This document shows, in pieces, positions 1-6,001 of a stretch of 6,364 nucleotides of DNA (the first letter of the stretch is position 1; each line of letters opens with the position of its first letter). Origin of the DNA: JBBIVP01 sp037439705 [NCBI: bacterium] (GTDB lineage Bacteria; JBBIVP01). Location of the stretch: contig JBBIVP010000125.1 of the NCBI GenBank assembly GCA_037439705.1, forward strand, positions 1 to 6,364, written 5' to 3'. A program made the translations under genes and the position numbers. The notes beneath the pieces were generated by a model. It saw only the letters and a program-made list of their open reading frames with translations. It was not told where the DNA came from and made no database searches.

Positions 1-21
1 CATGATTACTTTCTTGCTCAT
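1..21 (-). CDS. Start of an unidentified gene, cut by the left edge (7 codons)
   Basis: Only the first seven codons, reading MSKKVIM, lie in the window, so no function can be given. That a gene starts here is supported by position: an AAGGAGGT ribosome-binding site at 33-40, a second GGAG at 26-29 four bases from the ATG, and a near-consensus promoter at 48-77. It runs in the same direction as the recA/pilT operon but appears to have its own promoter. An in-frame ATG at codon 7 is a possible alternative start, but it is much farther from the ribosome-binding site. Confidence 0.55.
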
Positions 22-32
22 CTTTCTCCAGA

Positions 33-40
33 ACCTCCTT
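33..40 (-). promoter_or_regulatory. Shine-Dalgarno site for the gene starting at 21
   Basis: The minus strand reads AAGGAGGT, a full anti-16S match, 11 bases before the ATG at 21. This is slightly long spacing. A second GGAG four bases from the ATG may help, and together they mark the start codon. Confidence 0.55.
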
Positions 41-47
41 TTTTAAA

Positions 48-77
48 ATTATATCTCATAACACCTTATATTTTCAA
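48..77 (-). promoter_or_regulatory. Sigma-70-type promoter for the left-edge gene
   Basis: On the minus strand, TTGAAA (77-72) and a perfect TATAAT (53-48) are separated by 18 bases. The predicted transcription start near 41 gives a leader of about 20 bases that still contains the Shine-Dalgarno site. The leftward gene therefore probably starts its own transcript instead of relying on read-through from the recA operon. This is a pattern call, untested. Confidence 0.6.
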
Positions 78-158
78 GTTTTTGTACAAGTTATATATGC
101 GATATTTTACAATTTGAATGAAATAATTTAGAAGACCTTTATAAACCAAAGGATTCAT
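66..158 (-). CDS. Tiny ORF, 30 codons, function unknown; may be the 3' part of a broken small gene
   Basis: The ORF begins MNPLVYKGLLNYF and continues rich in Ile, Tyr, Lys and Asn to a TAA. Its ATG overlaps the TGA of the upstream tiny ORF (ATGA), and GAGG lies five bases before the ATG. The same frame stays open upstream to about 243 and reads like protein there (for example STEFSEVFEKVKIHMRDEG). The real product may therefore be longer, starting at an earlier ATG or joined to the preceding ORF by a frameshift. I do not recognise the family. At this length and base composition a chance ORF is quite possible. Confidence 0.25.
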   Translation of the reverse strand: MNPLVYKGLLNYFIQIVKYRIYNLYKNLKI

Positions 159-256
159 CGCTCCCTCATCTCGCATATGTATCTTAACTTTTTCAAAAAC
201 CTCTGAAAACTCTGTGGAACTTTGAATAGAAGGGCGGAAAGATTAACTTTCGCCAT
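155..256 (-). CDS. Tiny ORF, 33 codons, coupled to the end of the LolA-like gene; function unknown
   Basis: Its ATG overlaps the stop of the LolA-like gene (TAATG), and GAGG stands seven bases before the ATG, so ribosomes ending the upstream gene could restart here. It begins MAKVNLSALLFKV and ends in a basic stretch before TGA. I do not recognise it. The neighbouring frame over the same DNA gives a more protein-like, Glu/Lys-rich reading that runs on into the next tiny ORF. This ORF may thus be the 5' part of one small gene interrupted by a one-base frameshift, whether real, programmed or a sequencing error. Confidence 0.25.
   Translation of the reverse strand: MAKVNLSALLFKVPQSFQRFLKKLRYICEMRER
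233..254 (-). other. Hairpin just after the LolA-like stop codon, no U-tract
   Basis: GGCG (233-236) pairs with CGCC (251-254) and AAAG (238-241) with CTTT (247-250). G237 is bulged and the loop is the five bases 242-246. On the minus-strand transcript it lies directly after the operon's last large gene. No run of U follows, so it is not a standard intrinsic terminator. It could protect an mRNA 3' end or be incidental. Confidence 0.4.
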
Positions 257-1002
257 TATCTCCCCTCAAACCTTTTTATGAGTTCCTCTATGCTTTCTTC
301 ATTTTCTGGTTCCTGCTTCTCAGCGGGTGGAATTTCAAAAACTGAAGGGTCAAGTTTTTCAAACGGATTCCATATTTTAAAAATCATGCTTCCTTCACCC
401 TCCGGATCCGAAAATTCAAATCTGTCGGGCATAAACTTTTCTCCATCTTTTACGATAAAGCCTGTAAACTTTATGTCATAAACCTTTTCCTCTTTTATGT
501 ATATAAACCTAACCGGAAGAAAACTATTTTTGTTCACCCAGAACTGATTTGCTAAAAGAAAACCATCTTTCGCACCGAGGGAAAAGGAAATTATTCCAAG
601 TTTTTTTTCTCTTGTAAATGAAACGACAGATGTATCCACGCCGAATTTTTCAAGAGAATAATCTGTGGAAAAAAAGAGAAGGTTCAAAATTTCAGGCAAA
701 AATGCAAAAGAGGTGGTAAGTGGAATCTCTCTGTTACCAACAATTCTCGCAGTTCTTCTTACATTTTTTATTATCACCTCTTTTCCACCGGGAAAGGTGG
801 CTTCAACTTTAAAATTTTTTCCGTCAAGAAGGATTTTTATATCAAATTTAACGCTCTCTTCCCCAAACTTCCTTTCCCCTTCTCCACTTATGAGCACAGG
901 AGATTTGAAGTGAATAATTTTTTCAGAGCATTTTTTTAAAATTGACTGGGAAGGAAGAATGTAAAGGGGATAAAAAAGAAAAGAAAGGAGGATAAATTTC
1001 AT
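256..1002 (-). CDS. Secreted LolA-like protein, last large gene of the recA operon
   Basis: The 248-residue protein opens with a hydrophobic signal-like segment (residues 1-20, [10 protein letters not shown] onward). No lipobox cysteine follows at the usual place; the first Cys is residue 25. The rest looks beta-rich. The stretch FWVNKNSFLPVRF (154-166), followed by repeated strands and a closing WNPFEKLDPSVFEIP, resembles the LolA/LolB-type half-barrel fold that binds acyl chains of lipoproteins or lipids. The last 20 or so residues are acidic and probably disordered. It should act in the periplasm; a role in lipoprotein or lipid handling is inferred from fold resemblance only. The chosen ATG overlaps the pilT stop by one base (TGATG); a TTG one codon upstream is possible. 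No strong Shine-Dalgarno is visible, which suggests coupling to pilT translation. Confidence 0.75.
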   Translation of the reverse strand: MKFILLSFLFYPLYILPSQSILKKCSEKIIHFKSPVLISGEGERKFGEESVKFDIKILLDGKNFKVEATFPGGKEVIIKNVRRTARIVGNREIPLTTSFAFLPEILNLLFFSTDYSLEKFGVDTSVVSFTREKKLGIISFSLGAKDGFLLANQFWVNKNSFLPVRFIYIKEEKVYDIKFTGFIVKDGEKFMPDRFEFSDPEGEGSMIFKIWNPFEKLDPSVFEIPPAEKQEPENEESIEELIKRFEGR

Positions 1003-2138
1003 CAAATTTTTTCTTCTTTATCCTCTTCCACCCCTACCTCAAAGTCCTCCCATTTCAGATCGGTAGAAGATGCAACGCCTTTTATTCTCAAAGCGAGGTC
1101 ATCGGGATTTGTAGCCTGTCTCATAGCTTCCTCATATGTGATGAGACCTTTTGTATAAATAGAAAGCAAAGACTGATCAAAGGTCTGCATTCCGTATGTT
1201 GTATAACCCTTCGCTATTATATCCCTTATTTCTTTTGTTCTATCCTTATCCAGAATACATTCCCTGATCAAAGCGGTATTTATCATTACTTCAACAGCAG
1301 GAACCCTTCCTTTTTTATCAGCCCTTGGGACAAGTCTCTGCGATATAACCCCTTTCAACACAGAAGCCAATTGAATCCTTATCTGTCTGTGCTGATGGGG
1401 TGGAAAGACAGAAATTATTCGGTTAACTGTCTCAGTGGCATCAAGGGTGTGAAGGGTTGAAAGGACAAGATGTCCTGTTTCCGCAGCAAGGAGTGCTGTT
1501 TCAATTGTATCCTTATCCCTCATTTCTCCCACCATTATCACATCAGGGTCTTCTCTCAGTGCAGCCCTCAAAGCCTGAACGAATGAAACTGTGTCCGTTC
1601 CTATTTCCCTCTGGTTTATTATGCTGTTCTTATCCCTCAGAAGATATTCAATTGGGTCTTCAATGGTGATTATATGTTTTTTAACCCTGCTGTTTATGAA
1701 ATCTATCATTGCAGCAAGGGTTGTTGATTTTCCTGACCCTGTTGTTCCTGTAACGATAATAAGCCCTCTTTCCTCCATTGCGAGTTTTTCAACTATTTTC
1801 GGAAGGTTTAATTCTGGGATAGATGGAACCCCCATTGGAATTGCCCTGAAAACAGCACACAAAGTTCCTCTTTGTTGAAATATGTTTACCCTGAACCTTC
1901 CAAGTCCCGCAACGCCGTATGCCATATCAAGGTCTTTTTCCTTCTTGAACTTTTCTTTCTGCATGGGACTCATTATTGCGAAAAGCATCTTCTCTATTCC
2001 TTCAGGGGATATTTTCCCTATATCCGCTTGAGGGACAAGTTCACCATGAATACGGAATACAGGTGGAAGTCCTGCTTTTAAATGAATATCCGAAGCCTTC
2101 TTCTGAAGCGCTAATCTCAGTATATCATTTAGTTCCAT
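1002..2138 (-). CDS. pilT: Type IV pilus retraction ATPase PilT
   Basis: This cytoplasmic hexameric ATPase depolymerises type IV pili, powering twitching motility and DNA uptake. The 378-residue protein has an N-terminal PAS-like domain (about 1-100, starting with the ASDIHLKAG signature at 15-23). The catalytic core carries Walker [10 protein letters not shown] (131-139), an Asp box ITIEDPIEY (157-165), Walker [13 protein letters not shown] with Glu205 (197-208) and a His box STLHTLDA (227-234). The C-terminal region includes TFDQSL and [12 protein letters not shown], which fits PilT rather than the larger extension ATPase PilB. The tail (about 363-378) is acidic. The ATG lies inside the end of recA, a 14-base overlap. 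The best Shine-Dalgarno, AGGA, is 13 bases upstream and weak, so expression probably depends on recA translation. No pilin or PilB/PilC gene is in the window. PilU-like paralogues are the main alternative. Confidence 0.95.
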   Translation of the reverse strand: MELNDILRLALQKKASDIHLKAGLPPVFRIHGELVPQADIGKISPEGIEKMLFAIMSPMQKEKFKKEKDLDMAYGVAGLGRFRVNIFQQRGTLCAVFRAIPMGVPSIPELNLPKIVEKLAMEERGLIIVTGTTGSGKSTTLAAMIDFINSRVKKHIITIEDPIEYLLRDKNSIINQREIGTDTVSFVQALRAALREDPDVIMVGEMRDKDTIETALLAAETGHLVLSTLHTLDATETVNRIISVFPPHQHRQIRIQLASVLKGVISQRLVPRADKKGRVPAVEVMINTALIRECILDKDRTKEIRDIIAKGYTTYGMQTFDQSLLSIYTKGLITYEEAMRQATNPDDLALRIKGVASSTDLKWEDFEVGVEEDKEEKI

Positions 2139-3150
2139 TGACTTTTTTCAATCCTAATTTCTCAATTATAGCATTTTCTATTTCTTTCCTCAATTTTTCG
2201 TTTTCCTTGAGAAGTTTTCTGAGATTGTCCCTGCCCTGTGCCAGTCTCTCACCTTTGTATGAAAACCATGCACCACTTTTTTCAATTATTTCATTCTCAA
2301 CTCCAAGATCTATAATTTCTCCTTCCTTTGATATCCCTTCCCCATAAAGAATGTCAAACTCTGCTTCCCTGAATGGAGGAGCAAGCTTGTTCTTCACAAC
2401 CTTTACCCTGACCCTTGAACCTGCAATCATATCCCCTTCTTTAATGGGATTGGTTTTTCGTATATCAATTCTTATACTGGCATAGTATTTTAAAGCATTA
2501 CCACCCGTTGTTATTTCTGGATTACCAAAAAATGTTCCTATTCTCTGTCTCATCTGATTTATGAATATCACTATTGCACTGGATTTGTGAATTGCTCCTG
2601 TGAGCTTTCTCAAAGCCTGAGACATAAGCCTTGCCTGAGCCCCCATTGTTGCTTCGCCCATTTCACCTTCAAGTTCAGTTTTTGGAACAAGAGCTGCTAC
2701 TGAATCTATTACCACTATGTCAGTAGCACCGCTTCTCACCAGAATTTCTGCTATGTCAAGAGCCTGTTCTCCATAATCTGGCTGGGAGATGAGTAACCTT
2801 TTCGTATCCACTCCCAGTTTTTCTGCGTAATGTACATCAAGGGCATGTTCAGCATCTATAAAAGCAGCCTCTCCATCTGCTTTCTGAACCTCTGCTATGG
2901 CGTGAAGGGCAAGTGTTGTCTTACCTGATGCCTCAGGACCATAAATTTCAATAACCCTCCCTCTTGGATAACCACCTATTCCGAGAGCGAGGTCCACCGA
3001 TATAGAACCAGAAGAAATCACAGGTATTTCTTTTACTTTACCATCTTCCCCAAGCCTCATTATGGAACCCTTACCGTACTGCTTTTCAATCACACTCAAA
3101 GCGCTTTCAAGAGCCTTGAGTTTTTCGTCCTTCTTTTCTTTTGTTGTCAT
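2125..3150 (-). CDS. recA: Recombinase RecA
   Basis: RecA forms ATP-dependent filaments on single-stranded DNA, catalyses homologous strand exchange and, where LexA exists, stimulates its self-cleavage. The 341-residue protein is full length. It shows Walker A GPEASGKT (71-78), the catalytic Glu101 in FIDAEHALD, Walker [11 protein letters not shown] (145-154), the DNA-binding L1 region around GEMGEATMG and the L2 region with [13 protein letters not shown] (208-220). The C-terminal domain lacks the long acidic tail of E. coli RecA and ends in Lys/Asn/Gly residues. It overlaps thpR by ATGA and is preceded by the strongest ribosome-binding site of the operon, which would raise RecA output above that of its neighbours. 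No CTGT-N8-ACAG or GAAC-N4-GTTC SOS box is visible upstream of the operon (4142-4291), so damage control is not evident. Confidence 0.98.
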   Translation of the reverse strand: MTTKEKKDEKLKALESALSVIEKQYGKGSIMRLGEDGKVKEIPVISSGSISVDLALGIGGYPRGRVIEIYGPEASGKTTLALHAIAEVQKADGEAAFIDAEHALDVHYAEKLGVDTKRLLISQPDYGEQALDIAEILVRSGATDIVVIDSVAALVPKTELEGEMGEATMGAQARLMSQALRKLTGAIHKSSAIVIFINQMRQRIGTFFGNPEITTGGNALKYYASIRIDIRKTNPIKEGDMIAGSRVRVKVVKNKLAPPFREAEFDILYGEGISKEGEIIDLGVENEIIEKSGAWFSYKGERLAQGRDNLRKLLKENEKLRKEIENAIIEKLGLKKVNGTK

Positions 3151-3725
3151 TTTTCTCCTCCTAAAAGTGGAATCTCGTAGAGTTTCTCATATTCCGCACC
3201 ATCTGGTTTAAGGACGCTTTTATATATTACAATAGATTTCACTTCTATCCCTTCCCAGAGGGTTTTTCCTTTGAATTCCTTCAGAAACTCCTTCAATTTC
3301 GGAGGACATGTATCCGCCTTTATTCTCGCTATTGTTATGTGAGGATGATAATTTCTTTCTTCCTTATTTATTCCAACTTTTCTCGCTTCCTCATCAACCT
3401 TGAGATGCAGTTGTCTAAGATGTTTTTCGTCTTTCACACCAAGCCATAAAACTCTCGGTTTAGAGAGGTTGGGAAATACTCCTGCATCTTCTATTTTCAT
3501 TTTGAAAGATTTCACATTCTCCATCCCTGGCTCAAGAGCACAGGCAAGTCCATCAACAACATCGCTCCCTATCTCTCCAAGAAACTTTATAGTTAAATGC
3601 GCCCCTTCTGGCTTTATCCAGGATACTCCCTCCATATCTGAATACCGATTTTTTATTTCTGCTATTCCCTTTTTTACTATTTCTGGAAGCTCAATTCCTA
3701 CAAATGTCCTTATTATCTCAATCAT
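3147..3725 (-). CDS. thpR: RNA 2',3'-cyclic phosphodiesterase (2H family, formerly 2'-5' RNA ligase LigT)
   Basis: This 192-residue cytoplasmic enzyme belongs to the 2H phosphoesterase family. Both catalytic HxTx motifs are intact: HLTI (43-46) and HITI (129-132). The conserved start (RTFVGIELP) and PRVLWLG (90-96) are also present. Family members open 2',3'-cyclic phosphates at RNA ends to 2'-phosphates and can reversibly join tRNA halves by 2'-5' linkage; the physiological substrate is unresolved. The ATG overlaps the Nudix gene's TGA (ATGA), with GGGGGTG eight bases upstream as ribosome-binding site. The gene in turn overlaps recA by ATGA. Adjacency of ligT/thpR to recA is known from several phyla, including Deinococcus. 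Confidence 0.9.
   Translation of the reverse strand: MIEIIRTFVGIELPEIVKKGIAEIKNRYSDMEGVSWIKPEGAHLTIKFLGEIGSDVVDGLACALEPGMENVKSFKMKIEDAGVFPNLSKPRVLWLGVKDEKHLRQLHLKVDEEARKVGINKEERNYHPHITIARIKADTCPPKLKEFLKEFKGKTLWEGIEVKSIVIYKSVLKPDGAEYEKLYEIPLLGGEK
3155..3163 (-). promoter_or_regulatory. Strong internal Shine-Dalgarno site of recA
   Basis: The minus strand reads TAGGAGGAG four bases before the recA ATG, or six counted from the core GGAGG. It lies inside the last codons of thpR, where it encodes Gly-Gly-Glu. It settles the recA start and allows independent initiation on recA as well as coupling through the ATGA overlap. Confidence 0.75.
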
Positions 3726-4141
3726 TTTGGCTTCACCCCCGTTTTTTTGTACCTGAAATAATCTTCAAGAATTTTTCTGTGATCAAAAGCTATATCCTCG
3801 GGCAAAGAATTCTCATCAAAAATGCCAGCTTCTTTTGCATCATCTCCTCCAACAGGTTTTCCCTTTGCTTTTGCTATAAACACAGTTGAAATCGTGTGAA
3901 ATCTTGGGTCTCTATCAGGAGCCGAATATACATGGAACTGCTCTATTATCTCTACATCTAAAGAAGTCTCTTCTTTTGCTTCTCTTATAGCACATTCCTC
4001 CACAGTTTCTCCATATTCAACAAATCCACCTGGAATAGCCCATCCATATGGTTTGTTCTTTCTTTTTATAAGCACAATTCCCCCGTCCACCTCAATAATT
4101 ATATCCACTGTAGGAAACGGATTTCTTCTTGTTTTTTCCAT
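3722..4141 (-). CDS. Nudix hydrolase, ADP-ribose pyrophosphatase type; first gene of the recA operon
   Basis: This single-domain Nudix protein of 139 residues has the Nudix box at 39-61: G39, E45, then REAKEETSL with the metal-binding Glu54, Glu57 and Glu58. Serine replaces the usual glycine at position 60, a tolerated variation. The motif [15 protein letters not shown] and the downstream [15 protein letters not shown] resemble archaeal and bacterial ADP-ribose pyrophosphatases such as Methanocaldococcus jannaschii MJ1149. Those enzymes split ADP-ribose into AMP and ribose 5-phosphate. Substrate prediction for Nudix enzymes is uncertain, and a nucleotide-pool or other dinucleotide role is possible. 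The ATG follows an AAGGGA Shine-Dalgarno and a promoter at 4163-4190. The gene ends in an ATGA overlap with thpR. Confidence 0.85.
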   Translation of the reverse strand: MEKTRRNPFPTVDIIIEVDGGIVLIKRKNKPYGWAIPGGFVEYGETVEECAIREAKEETSLDVEIIEQFHVYSAPDRDPRFHTISTVFIAKAKGKPVGGDDAKEAGIFDENSLPEDIAFDHRKILEDYFRYKKTGVKPK

Positions 4142-4162
4142 CGGCTTAAATCCCTTTTTATA

Positions 4163-4190
4163 AATTTATAGCATTTCGAATTAAAGTCAA
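4163..4190 (-). promoter_or_regulatory. Promoter of the Nudix-thpR-recA-pilT operon
   Basis: The minus strand carries TTGACT (4190-4185), then after 16 bases TAAATT (4168-4163). The predicted start near 4156 leaves a short leader of about 15 bases that still contains an AAGGGA ribosome-binding site before the ATG at 4141. An overlapping TATAAA (4170-4165) would need a too-short 14-base spacer. No SOS-box-like palindrome was seen. Confidence 0.55.
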
Positions 4191-4255
4191 GTTTATTCAA
4201 AAAATGCTTCCTCATTCTATTTTTAATCGGTTTTTTAAGAAAATAACGAAAAATA

Positions 4256-4284
4256 TTGAAAAATGATTTTTGGGGATTTATACT
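4256..4284 (+). promoter_or_regulatory. comM promoter, apparently giving a leaderless mRNA
   Basis: TTGAAA (4256-4261) and TATACT (4279-4284) are separated by exactly 17 bases. The -10 box ends seven bases before the comM ATG at 4292, so transcription should begin at or next to the A of the start codon. The -35 boxes of this promoter and of the divergent operon promoter are about 65 bases apart. Confidence 0.65.
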
Positions 4285-4291
4285 TATTTTT

Positions 4292-5806
4292 ATGATTGCA
4301 CGGATTTTGAGCGGAGGACTATGGGGAATAGAGTGGTTCAGGGTAGATGTGGAAGTAGACATAGGAAGGGGACTTCCCTCCTTCACCATTGTAGGACTTC
4401 CCGAAAGTTCTGTCAAAGAAGCAAGGGAAAGGGTGAAGAGTGCATTCAGCAATTCCGGTTACGAGTTTCCAATGAGAAAAATTACTGTTAATCTTGCACC
4501 GGCTGACATAAAAAAAGAAGGAGCATTTTATGACCTTCCAATAGCAATAGGAATAATGATTGGACTTGGTCTTATTTCTCAGGAGGTTGCCAAAGAGTTC
4601 TTTATTGCAGGAGAGCTTTCACTTGATGGAAAAATAAAGGGTATAAGGGGAGCCCTTTCCTTTGCTCTCGGTTTAAAAAAATCTGAAATAAAGAAGGCAA
4701 TTTTTCCAGTTTCCTCAAGTTATGAGGCAAGCATAATTGATGGAATTGAAGTGTATGGTTTTTCCGCCCTTCACGAGTGCGTTGAATTTTTGCGCGGAGA
4801 AAGAATTTGTGAACCAGTAAAACCCAATGAAATTTCTGAAGGAGAAAAGGAACCTGAAGTTGACATGTCAGAAATAAAAGGTCAAGTTCAGGCAAAGAGA
4901 GCAATTGAAATATGTGCCTCCGGAAACCACAATCTTTTGATGATTGGTCCACCCGGAGTCGGGAAGAGCATGCTCGCCCAGAGGATTCCAACGCTTCTTC
5001 CTGAACCAACCTTTGAAGAAATAATAGAAACAACCCAGATATACAGCATAAGGGGATTATTAAAGGGTGGGCTTTTGAAGAAAAGACCCTTCAGAGCGCC
5101 TCATCATACTATTTCAGATATAGGAATAATAGGAGGAGGAAATCCGCCCATGCCCGGTGAAATCTCGCTTGCCCACAATGGGGTTTTATTTCTTGATGAA
5201 CTTCCAGAATTTGACAGAAATGTCATTGAGGCACTAAGACAACCAATTGAAACAGGAGAGGTAATTATAACAAGGGCTTCAAGGGCAGTTAGGTATCCTT
5301 CTAAATTTATGCTTGTAGGAGCAATGAATCCATGTCCCTGCGGATATCTTGGGGATAAAAAAAGGGAGTGCAGGTGCTCTCACAAAGATATAAGAAAATA
5401 TAGAAAAAAGGTTTCAGGACCAATCCTTGACAGGTTTGACCTTCAGGTTCATCTTCCCCCTCTTTCTTACGAAGAGCTCTCTTCAACCTCTCCATCAGAA
5501 ACCTCTTCGGAGATAAGAAAAAGGGTTGAGATGGCAAGAAAAAGGCAGGTTGAAAGGTTTGGATGCGTTAAGTGGAATTCAGAAATGAAACCGAAAGATA
5601 TTAAGAAGTTCTGTCCTCTTGATGATAAATCCAAAACACTTCTTAAATCAGCAGTAGAAAAACTGGGGCTCACTGCGAGGGGATATTTTAAAACCATTAA
5701 AGTTGCAAGGACAATTGCAGACCTTGATAATTCGGAAGAGATAAAAAGCGCACACATAGCAGAGGCAATCCAGTTTAGAATATCTCCCTATTCTGAAAAT
5801 GGTTAA
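4292..5806 (+). CDS. comM: ComM/YifB family Mg-chelatase-like AAA+ ATPase
   Basis: ComM is a hexameric AAA+ helicase that promotes branch migration of the recombination intermediate during natural transformation (shown in Vibrio cholerae). The 504-residue product has the usual length. An N-terminal ChlI/Lon-like domain (about 1-170; DIGRGLPSFTIVGLPESSVKEARER) leads to the AAA+ core with Walker A GPPGVGKS (219-226), Walker B VLFLDELPEF (298-307), a Cys cluster NPCPCGY with C348, C350, C360 and C362 that may bind metal, and GPILDRFDL (376-384). The C-terminal lid contains RGYFKTIKVARTIADLD. A TTG at 4256 would add 12 residues, but it coincides with the -35 box, and the family starts with the short form seen at 4292 (MIARILSGGLWGIE). 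No Shine-Dalgarno is in place. The gene diverges from the recA/pilT operon. Confidence 0.93.
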   Translation: MIARILSGGLWGIEWFRVDVEVDIGRGLPSFTIVGLPESSVKEARERVKSAFSNSGYEFPMRKITVNLAPADIKKEGAFYDLPIAIGIMIGLGLISQEVAKEFFIAGELSLDGKIKGIRGALSFALGLKKSEIKKAIFPVSSSYEASIIDGIEVYGFSALHECVEFLRGERICEPVKPNEISEGEKEPEVDMSEIKGQVQAKRAIEICASGNHNLLMIGPPGVGKSMLAQRIPTLLPEPTFEEIIETTQIYSIRGLLKGGLLKKRPFRAPHHTISDIGIIGGGNPPMPGEISLAHNGVLFLDELPEFDRNVIEALRQPIETGEVIITRASRAVRYPSKFMLVGAMNPCPCGYLGDKKRECRCSHKDIRKYRKKVSGPILDRFDLQVHLPPLSYEELSSTSPSETSSEIRKRVEMARKRQVERFGCVKWNSEMKPKDIKKFCPLDDKSKTLLKSAVEKLGLTARGYFKTIKVARTIADLDNSEEIKSAHIAEAIQFRISPYSENG

Positions 5807-5964
5807 AAATCCTTTCAACCTTATTCCTTCACAAAATTCTCTGAGAATAAAAAGGGGTATTAAAAACCGAGCAAAAGGGATATAACCTCAGTAAAAGGAG
5901 ACACATAGTTTCTATAAAAGAGGAAATCTGTGAATTGTAACATAAAATATTTAAACAGTTTTTC
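5807..5964. other. Gap between comM and bioB without a recognisable gene
   Basis: The 195-base gap up to bioB is AT-rich, and its last part holds the bioB promoter. The only structure I see is a five-bp hairpin, ATTCT-CTG-AGAAT (5836-5848), followed by mixed A-rich sequence. It is too weak to call a comM terminator. No small ORF with a ribosome-binding site was found. Confidence 0.5.
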
Positions 5965-5992
5965 TTGAACATTCTTTTAAAATACTTAAAAT
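5965..5992 (+). promoter_or_regulatory. bioB promoter, apparently giving a near-leaderless mRNA
   Basis: TTGAAC (5965-5970) and TAAAAT (5987-5992) are separated by 16 bases; the -10 box matches the consensus at five of six positions. The expected transcription start, about 5998-6000, is only 2 to 4 bases before the ATG at 6002. A TACAAT at 5993-5998 also looks like a -10 box, but it lies too close to the ATG and lacks a spaced -35. Confidence 0.55.
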
Positions 5993-6001
5993 TACAATCA
6001 A

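Noticed and set aside
1976-2347. Plus-strand open frame of 123 codons across the pilT/recA junction
   Set aside because: It lies antisense to two well-supported genes, has no recognisable motif, and its Ser/Phe/Pro-rich product is typical of an antisense shadow.
4256-4291. A TTG start giving comM 12 extra residues
   Set aside because: The TTG has no ribosome-binding site, coincides with the -35 box, and the family N-terminus matches the ATG at 4292.
4099-4452. Minus-strand open frame of 117 codons through the divergent promoters into comM
   Set aside because: It runs antisense to the ComM N-terminus and through both promoter regions, with no ribosome-binding site or family resemblance.
4602-5033. 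Minus-strand open frame of 143 codons inside comM
   Set aside because: It is fully antisense to the conserved ComM core and rich in Leu/Phe/Gln as expected for a shadow of Lys/Glu codons.
5819-5855. Possible intrinsic terminator after comM
   Set aside because: Only a five- or six-bp AT-rich stem can be formed and no U-run follows it; competing weak pairings exist.
5935-5997. Possible BirA operator upstream of bioB (TTGTAA at 5935-5940 and TTACAA at 5992-5997)
   Set aside because: The half-sites are about 51 bases apart, far beyond the 14-16 bases of BirA operators, and no matching half-site lies at the right distance from either.
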